Below, piece by piece: positions 15,816 through 24,754 of a stretch of 64,000 bases of DNA (the stretch's first letter is position 1; each line of letters opens with the position of its first letter). Below the pieces are notes generated by a model. It did not search any database. It had not been told where the DNA came from and worked only from the letters and a program-made list of their open reading frames with translations. Both the position numbers and the translations under genes were made by a program. The DNA is from CAZICM01 sp964537685 (GTDB lineage: Bacteria; Myxococcota_A; Polyangia; Polyangiales; Polyangiaceae): positions 1 through 64,000 of the forward strand of contig CAZICM010000046.1 in assembly GCA_964537685.1 (NCBI GenBank). The letters are read 5' to 3'.

Positions 15816-15977
15816 GATGATCTCCACGCTCCGTTCTCAATGGTTGCTCATCTCTTGTAGCGAGCCCACCTTAGTGTGGGTAAATCCTGCGCGTCAATAG
15901 AAATGTTGAAGAAGTTTCTGGGCTGTCTGTTATAGAAGGACGAGCATGCATGAACCCAATGCGCAGGCTCGAGGAAA

Positions 15978-16895
15978 ATGAATCATCTCGGCGAAATTGA
16001 AGCTTTTCTGACGGTTGCCGATCTGGGCAGCTTTACCGCCGCTGCCAAACAGCTTTCGCTCACCACGTCTTATACCAGTAAACTCGTCTCCCGGCTTGAA
16101 GATCGGCTTGGGGTTCGCCTGCTCCACCGAAGCACGCGAACCTTAACGCTTAGCGATCCCGGCCGAGCCTTCTATGAGCGCTGCAAAGAGGCTTTTCTTC
16201 ATCTCGATGCCGCTGTCGCATCCGCCGCCGAGCTTCAATTCAAGCCGCGAGGGCGTTTGCGTGTCTCGGTTCCAGCGACTATGGGCATCACATGGCTCCT
16301 TCAGCCCTTGGCTCAGTTCGCGGCCCGTTTTCCCGACTTGGTGCTTGACGTGGCGTTTTTAGACCGGCGCGTAGATTTATTGTCCGAGGGGTTTGATGTG
16401 ACGCTGCGCGCGGGTGATTTGCAGGATTCGAGCCTGGCCGCCCGGCGCTTGGGCTCTGCGGCGATGGTGCTGGCTGCCTCGGAGGCTTATATCGCCCAGC
16501 GCGGCGCTCCTGAGCAGCCCGAGGAATTAACACAACATGCCTGTTTGATTTACACACACCACGCTGTCCCGAATATTTGGCAGCTAAAAGGTCCTGATCG
16601 AGAGGTATCCGTAGAAGTGAAAGGGCGTATGATTGGCAACAGCGCGGCGATGTTATGCGAGGCGGCTTGCGAAGGTTTGGGTATTATGTTTGCGCCGGTC
16701 TTTCATCTGGGCGTGCATTTGCGGGAAGGCAGGCTGAAGCGGATCTTACCCCAGTGGGAACGGCCCACACCGGTGCCCATTCACATTGTTTTTCCAGATG
16801 CGCGGCACGTTCCGTTGAAGACACGCCTTTTTGTGGAGGCGATGGTGGCATTTTTCCGCGACCCGCCTTGGAGCGGCTGGGAGCAACCGAACTAG
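15978..16895 (+). CDS. LysR-family transcriptional regulator
   Basis: A 305-residue LTTR. The N-terminal winged helix-turn-helix is clear (FLTVADLGSFTAAAKQL, LVSRLEDRLGVRLLHRSTR). The co-inducer-binding half follows with GRLRVSVPATMGITWLLQPL. It diverges from the VOC gene, the usual arrangement of a LysR regulator and its target. Its stop shares the bases CTAG with the stop of the convergent metallo-beta-lactamase-fold gene (16892-16895), leaving no spacer. The inducer is unknown. Confidence 0.93.
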   Translation: MNHLGEIEAFLTVADLGSFTAAAKQLSLTTSYTSKLVSRLEDRLGVRLLHRSTRTLTLSDPGRAFYERCKEAFLHLDAAVASAAELQFKPRGRLRVSVPATMGITWLLQPLAQFAARFPDLVLDVAFLDRRVDLLSEGFDVTLRAGDLQDSSLAARRLGSAAMVLAASEAYIAQRGAPEQPEELTQHACLIYTHHAVPNIWQLKGPDREVSVEVKGRMIGNSAAMLCEAACEGLGIMFAPVFHLGVHLREGRLKRILPQWERPTPVPIHIVFPDARHVPLKTRLFVEAMVAFFRDPPWSGWEQPN

Positions 16896-17989
16896 GGCAA
16901 GGATTCTTTGTAAACGGCGGGTACATTAACCGTTGTATGAATCCAGTCCCACAGAGCATAGCCCTTAAAGCTCTCCATGGTGACGCTCGTGACCGTTTCT
17001 TGTTCGGTCTTGCCAGATCCAACGGCGGTCTTCACCTCGCTGACGAGCGTGCTGAGATAGTTGACCGAAAAATCAAAGGCATCCACGCCCACGGCCCGGC
17101 CATGCCCAGGCACAACAATTGTATCCCCCGGCCAAGCGGCCTTTACATTGGCCAGAGTTAGCCCCGTTTCCGCGCCATGTCCATCGAGCAGCCAGGGAAT
17201 GGCGGGCTGTTCAGCAACCAGGCCATTGCCTGTCCAGAGAACGGTTTTTCCACCGCTTTTTGCACTCACAAACAGATCGCCGCCGGTCTGGGCAAAGCCA
17301 AAATCCCGGGCTTCGACTTGAACGCCGCCCAAATCGATAGACCAATTTTGGCCTGGAGCCACCAAGAGATCGGCGGCAACAGGCTTAATTTCATCCAAGC
17401 CTTGATCGGCGCCGAAATTCATCTTCATAAAGGCGATATCCTCGGCGAAATGCTGAGCAATATAGTCGGCGGCATGTTTATGCTGAACAATATGAACATC
17501 ACTGGGCAAGAAGGTATTGCCATAGCAGTGGTCTCCATGAGCGCTGGTGTTGATGACATGGGTAATGGGTTTATCGGTTTGAGTTTGAACCAGGGCGATC
17601 AGTTGGCAAAAGAGCTGGCGATTGATGAGGCTTTCAACGAGTACGACGCCGGATTCTCCGATAATAAAGCCGGCACTGGTTGCGAGGGGGATTCCCTTGG
17701 GGGCGTAATTGTCTTTATTGCTATCATAGACAGCAAAGACCGAAGGAGCGAGTTCTTCGGCGACGAGCTGTATGGCGTTGGGGGTCCAGACGAGCTGTGG
17801 ATTTGGGTCCGTGAAGGTTGGGGGAGAGTTACAAGCGCTGAAGATTTGAGGGGCGACATTGCCGGACGAAGAACTGCTGGAAGATGCAGTGCTGGAAGAT
17901 GAAGGGCCAGAGGAGCCTGTATTATCGCCGCAGGCAGCGATGGCAAGACCGAGGGTGAGAGCTGATGTCGTGAAAGCATGACGGTTCAT
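16892..17989 (-). CDS. Metallo-beta-lactamase-fold lipoprotein with altered metal motif
   Basis: A 365-residue exported protein. ATG 17989 begins a lipoprotein signal ending LAIAAC, followed by a Ser-rich linker. The MBL-fold core includes AGFIIGESGVVLVES and THVINTSAHGDHCYGN. In the usual HxHxDH motif the first His is Ser149, while His151, Asp153 and His154 remain. GHGRAVGVDAF probably gives a later ligand. The family includes hydrolases acting on lactones, thioesters and sulfate esters. Loss of one Zn1-site ligand suggests mononuclear binding or changed chemistry. ATG 18001 is a possible start without a better ribosome-binding site. Confidence 0.83.
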   Translation of the reverse strand: MNRHAFTTSALTLGLAIAACGDNTGSSGPSSSSTASSSSSSSGNVAPQIFSACNSPPTFTDPNPQLVWTPNAIQLVAEELAPSVFAVYDSNKDNYAPKGIPLATSAGFIIGESGVVLVESLINRQLFCQLIALVQTQTDKPITHVINTSAHGDHCYGNTFLPSDVHIVQHKHAADYIAQHFAEDIAFMKMNFGADQGLDEIKPVAADLLVAPGQNWSIDLGGVQVEARDFGFAQTGGDLFVSAKSGGKTVLWTGNGLVAEQPAIPWLLDGHGAETGLTLANVKAAWPGDTIVVPGHGRAVGVDAFDFSVNYLSTLVSEVKTAVGSGKTEQETVTSVTMESFKGYALWDWIHTTVNVPAVYKESLP

Positions 17990-18023
17990 GGGCTTCTCCA
18001 TAGTGCGAGGAAAGGAAACAATT

Positions 18024-18042
18024 CGGTTCGGCGGACGAACCG
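18024..18042. promoter_or_regulatory. Small inverted repeat in divergent gap
   Basis: CGGTTCG-gcgga-CGAACCG is a perfect 7-bp inverted repeat 35 bases upstream of the MBL-fold lipoprotein ATG. The gap 17990-18224 also holds the promoter of the ATPase gene; nothing else is recognisable there. It could be an operator or an RNA hairpin. Confidence 0.3.
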
Positions 18043-18224
18043 GGTGCGTAGGAATTTACGTCCGAGCGGTGGCTGGGATTAGCCGCTTCGGAGGACAAGG
18101 ATTCTTGACTGAGGATGAGGAATGGGGAGCGTGTGTTTGGGGTAAGGGGAGGCGTGGGAGGCGTGGACCGAGGGCCGATCGTTTTTCTTGACATTCAAAA
18201 CCAATCCGCTTAAACCATGTCCCA

Positions 18225-19346
18225 ATGATTAGCCGCGCATGGTTTCACAACTTCAAAGCCATCGAGAAGATGAGCATCGATTTGGGCCGGTTGACCATTC
18301 TCGTTGGCCCGAATGGCTCGGGTAAAACCAGCGTGCTCGAGGGAATTCACCTCTTGGCCGAGGCCATCCATCCCGCTTCGACTTCTAGGTGGGTAAGAAC
18401 CAAGCGATTCGAATCCATCGCTCGCAAAAAGTCCGATGGACATGTCTATCTTGAAATGGATGTCTCCACCTCCACCGGCAGGGGTATGATTGAAATTGAT
18501 GCCCCCAAAGAGAGTTGGATGGATGCCCTGAAGTTGAAGCCCCGTTACACATGGGCATGCTTTCCGGGGTACGAGACCGAGGCGCTCGATGAAGACTCGG
18601 GCAGTCCCCAATCGCTTATGGACATGCTCCGCTCGGCCATGCTGATTCGCTTGGAAGCATCCAAATTGGCCATACCCAGCTATTCCGATTTACCCGTGCC
18701 CAAGGTCTTGTCTGACGGTGAAGGACTTGCCTCCGCCATTGCCTATCTCATTATCAGCGAACCCGAGCGATTGGAGCATATTGCCGGCCAGCTCCGAAGA
18801 CTCTTCCCCTCCGTTCGAAAAATTCGTGCCGAGCGTGCGAGAGCCATCCTTGAAGTCATTGAAGAACATGATCCCGACAAGGGTACGCGCGTGTTTCGCC
18901 AGCCGGTGTGGGGTTATCACGTCCTTTTGGACACCATCCATGCGGATGGAATTCCCCTGAGCCAGGCTAGTGAAGGAATAACGTTGGCCCTTGGTCTGCT
19001 GGCGATTCTTCATTCCCAACAAGCTCCCCGCGTTCTTTTGTGGGACGATATCGATAAAGCCTTTCATCCCAAGGCCCAGCAGGATCTCATTCCGTTGATT
19101 CGAGACATATTGAAGGAGATTCCAGAGCTTCAGATTGTGGGGACAACGCATTCCCCCTATCTATTGGATGCCCTATCCTACGATGAAGTGCGGGTGATGG
19201 CGATGCAGGAGAATGGAGCGCTTGTGTGTGCGCCACTAACCGAGCATCCGGCCTATGAGAAGTGGAAAGACGATGTGAAGCCCGGTGAGTTATGGATGTC
19301 GCGCATGGAGAAATGGGTACATGAAAAAGCTGGGGTAAAGGAATGA
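18225..19346 (+). CDS. OLD/RecF-like AAA ATPase of two-gene module
   Basis: A 373-residue ABC-type AAA ATPase of the SMC/RecF/OLD kind. It opens with FHNFKAIEKMSIDLG and Walker A GPNGSGKT (residues 28-35). A signature-like LSQASEGITLALG, Walker B RVLLWDDIDKAFHP (about 270) and the H-loop GTTHSPYLLDAL follow near the C-terminus. Walker B ends DD rather than the usual DE. There is no room for a fused nuclease domain, unlike OLD or GajA, and the next gene, overlapping by ATGA, appears to supply a TOPRIM-like partner. Such ATPases act as sensors in PARIS, AbiL and Gabija-type phage defence. The role is inferred from architecture. Confidence 0.85.
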   Translation: MISRAWFHNFKAIEKMSIDLGRLTILVGPNGSGKTSVLEGIHLLAEAIHPASTSRWVRTKRFESIARKKSDGHVYLEMDVSTSTGRGMIEIDAPKESWMDALKLKPRYTWACFPGYETEALDEDSGSPQSLMDMLRSAMLIRLEASKLAIPSYSDLPVPKVLSDGEGLASAIAYLIISEPERLEHIAGQLRRLFPSVRKIRAERARAILEVIEEHDPDKGTRVFRQPVWGYHVLLDTIHADGIPLSQASEGITLALGLLAILHSQQAPRVLLWDDIDKAFHPKAQQDLIPLIRDILKEIPELQIVGTTHSPYLLDALSYDEVRVMAMQENGALVCAPLTEHPAYEKWKDDVKPGELWMSRMEKWVHEKAGVKE

Positions 19347-20185
19347 GCGGTGCGCTTCGTTTTGTGCTCATCGCGGAAGACCGAGCGCATGCATGGCTGG
19401 CGATGACCTTGGCCGACCGGCTGGCGGTTGAGCAAGTTCCGTGGCTCCAAGGGCATGAGCATGAAGAAACAAAATTGCTCCCGGATGCGTTCAGGATATT
19501 TGATATAGAGGATCGCCGGGCTATTGGACTGGGGGATGTGTCCGCGCAGGGCGAACTCCTGGGGCGCTTTGTTCGCAAGAAAGATATACGGGATTTATGT
19601 GATAGGAGCGAGATTCCTCGCGTTCATGGTCTAGGAATTGAACCTATTACGGCGACAGCAATTCTGGCATTGCGTTATTTCCGAACGCATGAACCTCATT
19701 CTTCTGCGGTGATTATGATGGTGGATACAGACAATACGATGTCTTTGGAAGAGACGCGGCGTTGTTTGAATGAAGCGCGCACTGGGAAGTATTTCAAAAA
19801 TGGACTGCCTTTTCAGTTTGTGTTTGGGGCGTGTCATCCCGAGGCGGAAGCCTGGCTTATATGTGCATTTGAACCCGAGGGGCCGGAAGAACAGAAGCGT
19901 GTAGATGATGAGCGGAAGCGTCTCGGGGTGGATCCCTGCATGTCTGGTGATCGGTTAACGGCGGGAAACATCGATGGGAAGAGAGATGCAAAGCGTGTGT
20001 TGGCAAGGCTGATTGGCGTTAAGGAAACAGATGCCAAAAAAGCCGCGCTGGAGGAGCGTTCACTTCAGGGGATTCGGCTTTGTGGCTTGGATCGATTGAT
20101 GGAACGCGGTGAGCGAATCGGCTTGAAGGCGTTCTTGAACGATTTGTCCGAGTCCTTGGTGCCTCTGTATCAGAAGAAGGCTTGA
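19343..20185 (+). CDS. TOPRIM/RloB-like putative effector of the ATPase pair
   Basis: A 280-residue cytoplasmic protein with no obvious close family. It has a Glu-containing first strand (FVLIAEDRAHAW, Glu12), a DxD motif after a hydrophobic strand (VIMMVDTDNT, Asp128 and Asp130) and HPEAEAWLICAFEP (165-178). The spacing matches TOPRIM-type nucleases. The last motif resembles the NPxFExWLLLHF block of RloB and the EAxL block of DUF4276 proteins. Its ATG lies inside the stop of the ATPase gene (ATGA), so the two proteins are probably made in fixed ratio. A nuclease role is inferred; a non-catalytic partner is possible. Confidence 0.65.
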   Translation: MSGALRFVLIAEDRAHAWLAMTLADRLAVEQVPWLQGHEHEETKLLPDAFRIFDIEDRRAIGLGDVSAQGELLGRFVRKKDIRDLCDRSEIPRVHGLGIEPITATAILALRYFRTHEPHSSAVIMMVDTDNTMSLEETRRCLNEARTGKYFKNGLPFQFVFGACHPEAEAWLICAFEPEGPEEQKRVDDERKRLGVDPCMSGDRLTAGNIDGKRDAKRVLARLIGVKETDAKKAALEERSLQGIRLCGLDRLMERGERIGLKAFLNDLSESLVPLYQKKA

Positions 20186-20206
20186 TTCCCACCCTCACCT
20201 ATTCAG

Positions 20207-21073
20207 CTAAAACGAGCCCCTCACAAGGACACCGCTGAATCCAGAACCCATCACCGGCGTGATGACAGGCATGCTCTGGTCTGTGTTCAAAGCCCGATTT
20301 TGCAGTGGCACCGAGCGGGGTTTATTGAGCAGGAATTGCCACACAAGACCGCCCGCAAGCGCGCCTGCGCCGGCCCCCAGCGCAATATCTCCCGCGATCA
20401 CCAGCGTGCGCCCCGTGTTGCCTTTATCGGCGATGTCCGCTTGAGATTGTTTGCATGCGTGGTTTGGGCCGCACGCATCTTCAGCGTCCGAAATAAAAGA
20501 TAAGCCAATCGGAACGAGCAGCGCGCCCGCCACAAGAGCTGCGCCTCCCGCCCCCACGGCGATCCAAGGTTTGTAACCAAATGGCCGTTCGAATTTTGGC
20601 TGCTTCGGCGGAGGCGGAGGCGGAGGGCGCGCGCTGGAGCTTGCTGCGGGCGGTGTGTCAGTTTTGGGAGGAATCGATTTCTTCAGCTCCTCAATGCGCT
20701 TCTTCGTGGACTCGGCATCCGGCGCATCGGGCGAGCGCTTGAGATAAGCCTCGAGAGCGGCGATGGCGCTTTCTTTATCGCCCTTGTTTTCATAGGCGCT
20801 CGCGACATTCAGCAAGACCGCGTGCACGGTGCAGTGCACCTTGTACGTGTCCCTCCAGTTCTCGATGGCCCGATCGTATTCACCGCGGTTGAAAAGCTCG
20901 ACAGCGGCCGTGTGCATCGCCTTTGCCGCTTCGACATCGGCCGGCGTCGGCGTGCGATCGCACATGGGAAAAAGCACATCCGGATCGTCAACGGCTCTCG
21001 CCATCCCCAGCGCGAGGAAGAGAGCCATGCCGATGCCGCACTGGATGGGACGGCGCGTGCGGGAGCGTTTCAT
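20207..21073 (-). CDS. Exported TPR protein with C-terminal membrane segments
   Basis: About 288 residues from ATG 21073 (ATG 21091 is an alternative). A signal-like helix (GMALFLALGMARA) is followed by TPR-type helices (AAVELFNRGEYDRAIENW, NVASAYENKGDKESAIAALEAYL). A Pro-rich linker (PPPPPPPKQPKFERP) leads to two hydrophobic segments (AVGAGGAALVAGALLVPIG and LGAGAGALAGGLVWQFLL). This TPR-Pro-two-helix layout is frequent in myxobacterial envelope proteins of unknown role. It converges with the ATPase pair, 21 bases apart, and diverges from the NtrC-like regulator. Confidence 0.72.
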   Translation of the reverse strand: MKRSRTRRPIQCGIGMALFLALGMARAVDDPDVLFPMCDRTPTPADVEAAKAMHTAAVELFNRGEYDRAIENWRDTYKVHCTVHAVLLNVASAYENKGDKESAIAALEAYLKRSPDAPDAESTKKRIEELKKSIPPKTDTPPAASSSARPPPPPPPKQPKFERPFGYKPWIAVGAGGAALVAGALLVPIGLSFISDAEDACGPNHACKQSQADIADKGNTGRTLVIAGDIALGAGAGALAGGLVWQFLLNKPRSVPLQNRALNTDQSMPVITPVMGSGFSGVLVRGSF

Positions 21074-21280
21074 TCCGCCGAAAGACCTCATTAATCCAGG
21101 ATTGAGCGAGCATAGCGATCTGCCAGGTCTGCGGCGAGAAAAAGGTAAGTCGATGCGCACTCGTTCACGCTCCTGCACACACTTGCGGGTTTGAAGAAGG
21201 GGAGAGCCTGACGATCAACAGGCTGCTGAATCTCTTGCATAGCTTCCGCTCTTGTTCTGATAGGCTGGCGAACCGTTGTG

Positions 21281-22726
21281 ATGCTGCCGGAGAAAAAGCA
21301 GATACTCATCGTCGATGATGAGGCCAACCTTCGAAAAGTGCTTTCGGCCCAGCTTCAGCGCGATGGCTATGAAACGCATGTCGCCGCTGATGGTGAGGAA
21401 GGGCTCGCCTTTCTGAAGGAACACCATATCGACATGGTGATTACCGACCTCCGCATGCCCAAGGTCGATGGGATGGATCTGCTCCGGGCCGCGCTGCGCG
21501 ACGATCCTTCGCGCCCCGTCGTGATGATCACGGCGCACGGGACGATCGACAACGCCGTAGAAGCCTTAAAAACAGGGGCATTTGACTACATCACCAAGCC
21601 TTTCGATCAGAACGAAGTGCGCCTGGTGGTGAAGAAGGCGCTGCGCACGCGCGACCTATCGAGCGCGGATGCGACGCGCGATGGAGTGCCTGTTTCACCG
21701 AAGGAAGCCCGCTTTGGAATCATCGGTGAAAGCCAGCCGATCCTGGAGCTGTATTCAATTTTAGAGAAAGTGGCCGATCAGCCGACGACAGTGCTCATCA
21801 CGGGCGAGAGCGGCACAGGCAAGGAACTTGTCGCGCGCGCGCTTCATGAAAATTCCCGGCGCCGCGACAAGCCTTTTATTAAGGTGAACTGCGCGGCGAT
21901 TCCCAAGGATTTAATGGAGTCCGAGCTCTTCGGCTACGAACGGGGAGCGTTTACAGGAGCGGTGAATCCCAAGCCGGGAAGGTTTGAGCTCGCTCATATG
22001 GGCACGCTGTTTCTCGACGAGATCGGCGAGATACCCAATGAAATGCAGGTCAAGCTCCTTCGCGTCCTGCAGGAGAGCGAATTCGAGCGCGTCGGCGGGA
22101 TCAAGACCATCGAAGTCGATGTGCGCCTCGTCGCTTCAACCAACCGCGATCTAAAGCGCGAGATCGCATCGGGAAGCTTCCGCGAAGATCTCTACTACCG
22201 CCTCAATGTCGTACCGATCGCGCTGCCCGCGCTGCGCGACAGACGAAGCGACATCCCCCATCTGATTGCGCACTTCATCGCGAAGTTTAATGCCCGCCTT
22301 CGCAAGACCATTGAAGGCGTTGAGCCCGAAGCGCTGGACAGGCTCTGCGCCTATGCCTGGCCCGGCAATATCCGGGAACTCGAAAACGTGATCGAGCGCG
22401 CCGTGCTCTTCGCGGATGGAACAAGGATTCGCGTCGAGGATCTGTCCGATGAAGTCAAAGGCTCCGAAGCCGCGGAAGATCAAGTGCGATCCAGCGTAGA
22501 TCAATTGCTTTCGGAGCCTTCATCATTTGCCGCCGCCGCATCCTCGGATGGCCTCAAGGAACAGGTCAAGGCAGCGACGATTCTCCTAGAGCGCAAACTG
22601 ATCATCCACGCGCTCCGGCAAACCAACTGGAACGTGACGCATGCCGCGCGTTACCTAAAAATCTCGCGAAAGGGGCTTCAGCTTAAAATGAAAGAGCTGA
22701 ATCTCCGCGAACGGGATCCCGAGTAG
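21281..22726 (+). CDS. NtrC-family sigma-54-dependent response regulator
   Basis: A response regulator that activates sigma-54 promoters. The receiver domain has the acidic pair in ILIVDDEANL and phospho-acceptor Asp in MVITDLRMPKVDG (residue 56 from this ATG). The AAA+ domain has Walker A GESGTGKE, the sigma-54-contact motif GAFTGA and Walker B FLDEIGEIP. The C-terminus is a Fis-type HTH (VTHAARYLKISRKGLQLKM). GTG 21278 is an alternative start. No histidine kinase is nearby, so it is an orphan. It heads a same-strand run of five genes with gaps of 40 bases or fewer. Confidence 0.93.
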   Translation: MLPEKKQILIVDDEANLRKVLSAQLQRDGYETHVAADGEEGLAFLKEHHIDMVITDLRMPKVDGMDLLRAALRDDPSRPVVMITAHGTIDNAVEALKTGAFDYITKPFDQNEVRLVVKKALRTRDLSSADATRDGVPVSPKEARFGIIGESQPILELYSILEKVADQPTTVLITGESGTGKELVARALHENSRRRDKPFIKVNCAAIPKDLMESELFGYERGAFTGAVNPKPGRFELAHMGTLFLDEIGEIPNEMQVKLLRVLQESEFERVGGIKTIEVDVRLVASTNRDLKREIASGSFREDLYYRLNVVPIALPALRDRRSDIPHLIAHFIAKFNARLRKTIEGVEPEALDRLCAYAWPGNIRELENVIERAVLFADGTRIRVEDLSDEVKGSEAAEDQVRSSVDQLLSEPSSFAAAASSDGLKEQVKAATILLERKLIIHALRQTNWNVTHAARYLKISRKGLQLKMKELNLRERDPE

Positions 22727-22729
22727 GAC

Positions 22730-23953
22730 GTGGCGGCGCGGTGCTTGTTTCGGCCCTGGGACTGTACCGCGCTGCTTCAGGTCTTGGCTTCTTTGCTCCT
22801 CGCCGCGCATGCCGGCTGTTCCAAAGGCGATAGCGCGTCTTCTGGAGATGCATCGGCGCCCGGCGCGCCTCCCTGGGCAATCGCATCCAGCGAACCCGAG
22901 CCCAGACCGGGGATGATTTGGATTCCGCCCGGCGTGCTGATCGCGGGCACACCGCTCGACAAACTGCCGCGCGTAGCCGACGAAGAAATGGCCGGCGAGC
23001 AAGTTGTGATGCGCGGCTTCTACATCGACGCCTATCCCTATCCCAATGAAGTCGGCGCAATTCCAACGACGAACATTTCGCAGGCCGAAGCTCAAACCCT
23101 CTGTGAAAGCCAGGGCAAGCGGCTATGCACCGAACTCGAACTCGAACGGGCATGCAAAGGCGCGCAGAACACCACCTACGAATACGGCGATGTGTACAAG
23201 CCCAACATCTGCATGACCGGCAACAACAAAACCCTTGTTCCAAACGGATTCAATGCTGGATGCCAAAGCGCCTTCGGTGTTCACGATCTGCATGGCAGCG
23301 TGTGGGTGTGGACGAAAAGCCCATGGCAGCGCGACAGCGCCAAAACCAATTGGGTTGCGCTGCGCGGAGGAAACTCCATTCACGGCGAACTCGTAGGGCG
23401 ATGCGCGAATGGCCGCGGCATAAAAGCTGATTCGCAAAAGCCCGACATCGGCGTCCGGTGCTGCTCGGGCGAGGCCAACAGCTTTGAAGTTGTGCTCAGC
23501 GTGACGCGGGGCGAACCCCTCGTATGGCAGCCGCCGGACAACCGCATCGCGCCGCGCCTGGAAAAGCTCGTGCCTCAAGACATCCAAGACGCCGTGCGCG
23601 GCAGGCGCCCCGAAGATCAATTCAAAGTGGAGCGCATGTGGCTTTGGCATCCCCTTGGCAACGAAGAACTCTATGTCGGCGGAGGCTGCGCGCATCCGCG
23701 TGGAGATGCCTTATGCGGACTCATCATCGCGCGCATGAATCTCGACACACCGCTGGTGCTCGCCTTTGTGGCATCGGACTACTGGCAGCCCACGGTGTCC
23801 GAAACCGACACGCCCCGGGAAATATTTGTATACGGAGGCGATCGGGGCGGCGCATTCCGCAAGCGGATCAGCTACGAGTGGGGACGTATTTCTTCTGCGG
23901 CCAAAGAGCGCAAAAGAAAGCACAAGGGGCGGCGCGAGCCGACTTACGATTAA
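22730..23953 (+). CDS. SUMF1/FGE-fold lipoprotein
   Basis: A 407-residue protein starting at GTG, 3 bases after the regulator. The N-terminus has a lipoprotein-type signal (LASLLLAAHAGC). Residues 60-250 show the formylglycine-generating-enzyme (SUMF1/C-lectin) fold: PGMIWIPPGVLIAG, FYIDAYPYPNEVG, QGKRLCTELELERACKG, and RGGNSIHGELVGRC with IGVRCCSG near the end. The catalytic Cys pair of true FGE is not evident, so it is more likely a ligand-binding or structural relative. About 150 C-terminal residues are unassigned. It probably acts in the periplasm or at the surface and is not an obvious partner of the distant sulfatase. Confidence 0.8.
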   Translation: MAARCLFRPWDCTALLQVLASLLLAAHAGCSKGDSASSGDASAPGAPPWAIASSEPEPRPGMIWIPPGVLIAGTPLDKLPRVADEEMAGEQVVMRGFYIDAYPYPNEVGAIPTTNISQAEAQTLCESQGKRLCTELELERACKGAQNTTYEYGDVYKPNICMTGNNKTLVPNGFNAGCQSAFGVHDLHGSVWVWTKSPWQRDSAKTNWVALRGGNSIHGELVGRCANGRGIKADSQKPDIGVRCCSGEANSFEVVLSVTRGEPLVWQPPDNRIAPRLEKLVPQDIQDAVRGRRPEDQFKVERMWLWHPLGNEELYVGGGCAHPRGDALCGLIIARMNLDTPLVLAFVASDYWQPTVSETDTPREIFVYGGDRGGAFRKRISYEWGRISSAAKERKRKHKGRREPTYD

Positions 23954-23993
23954 CAAAATTCCAAGCGGCCGAAATGATAGCCTCGTCGCCCGA

Positions 23994-24749
23994 ATGGAGG
24001 AGACCCAAGGCGAAGGCGCGGCCGGGCCGCAAGTCGAAGCGGATGCCGCTGATACAACGGCATTCAACGGCGGCCGGCAAAAGCAGCCTGCATTGTTATT
24101 GAGGCGAGCCCTCATTGCTCTTTTGTGTGAGCGCCTCAGGCAATCGCGCGGCGGCCGCTGGAGCACCGCACTCGCCTTATCGCTAATGACAGCCTTTGGC
24201 TTGTTCGCGCTGATCCTTCGCGCGGTCGATGGCCCAAGCGCCTCGCTGGGCAAAGTCGTCATTGGAGCGGCAAAACTCATCACCTGCCTGGCTTCCGCCC
24301 CCATTGCCTTCTCGGCCGCCCACGACCGGGCACGAATCGATCGCGACGACGGGATTGAAGCATTGGCTGAAAGCCACGGAGTCGACCGCCATGTCCTGCG
24401 CGCCATCCGCGCAGCCGCCGCCATGTATCAAACGGCCCTTTCGATTGGGCTTCCAATTCTTATATTATCCATTCTGCTGGTATTGCTATCGGGCACCAGC
24501 GCATTGGCCATCCGGAATCTCAGCTTAATGCTTGGCCTTTCGCTGTTTTCGATCCTCGCCGGATTTACAATCGGTGCAATTGCAGATCTATGCGGCCGTA
24601 TTGGCATGGCCCGGGGCCGCTCAATGCTTGCGCTCATTATTCTAATACCCTGGCTACTATCGGATTTAGCCGAGAAACCATGGTCTATCCCAGGCGCGCT
24701 CCACGCTGCGCTGAACTGGCTCGTCCGCATGAGCGGCTTTGAGACCTAA
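23994..24749 (+). CDS. Multi-pass membrane protein, permease-like, of pseudo-ABC triad
   Basis: About 251 residues. ATG 23994 is preferred because upstream in-frame sequence is low-quality coding and overlaps the SUMF1-like gene. There are about five hydrophobic helices (WSTALALSLMTAFGLFALIL, KLITCLASAPIAFS, SIGLPILILSILLVLLSG, LSLFSILAGFTIGAIAD, MLALIILIPWLLSDLA) and a charged cytoplasmic loop with DRARIDRDDGIEAL. The topology resembles ABC-2-type permeases but no family signature is certain. It lies 5 bases before the degenerate ATPase gene and is probably its membrane partner. Confidence 0.65.
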   Translation: MEETQGEGAAGPQVEADAADTTAFNGGRQKQPALLLRRALIALLCERLRQSRGGRWSTALALSLMTAFGLFALILRAVDGPSASLGKVVIGAAKLITCLASAPIAFSAAHDRARIDRDDGIEALAESHGVDRHVLRAIRAAAAMYQTALSIGLPILILSILLVLLSGTSALAIRNLSLMLGLSLFSILAGFTIGAIADLCGRIGMARGRSMLALIILIPWLLSDLAEKPWSIPGALHAALNWLVRMSGFET

Positions 24750-24754
24750 GCGCC

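Noticed and set aside
22730..23953. SUMF1-like protein as the sulfatase activator
   Set aside because: The sulfatase already has an adjacent radical-SAM maturase, the gene is about 14 kb away, and the FGE catalytic Cys pair is not evident.
23766..23993. Upstream extension of the first triad membrane protein
   Set aside because: It overlaps the SUMF1-like gene in another frame and shows no signal or domain.
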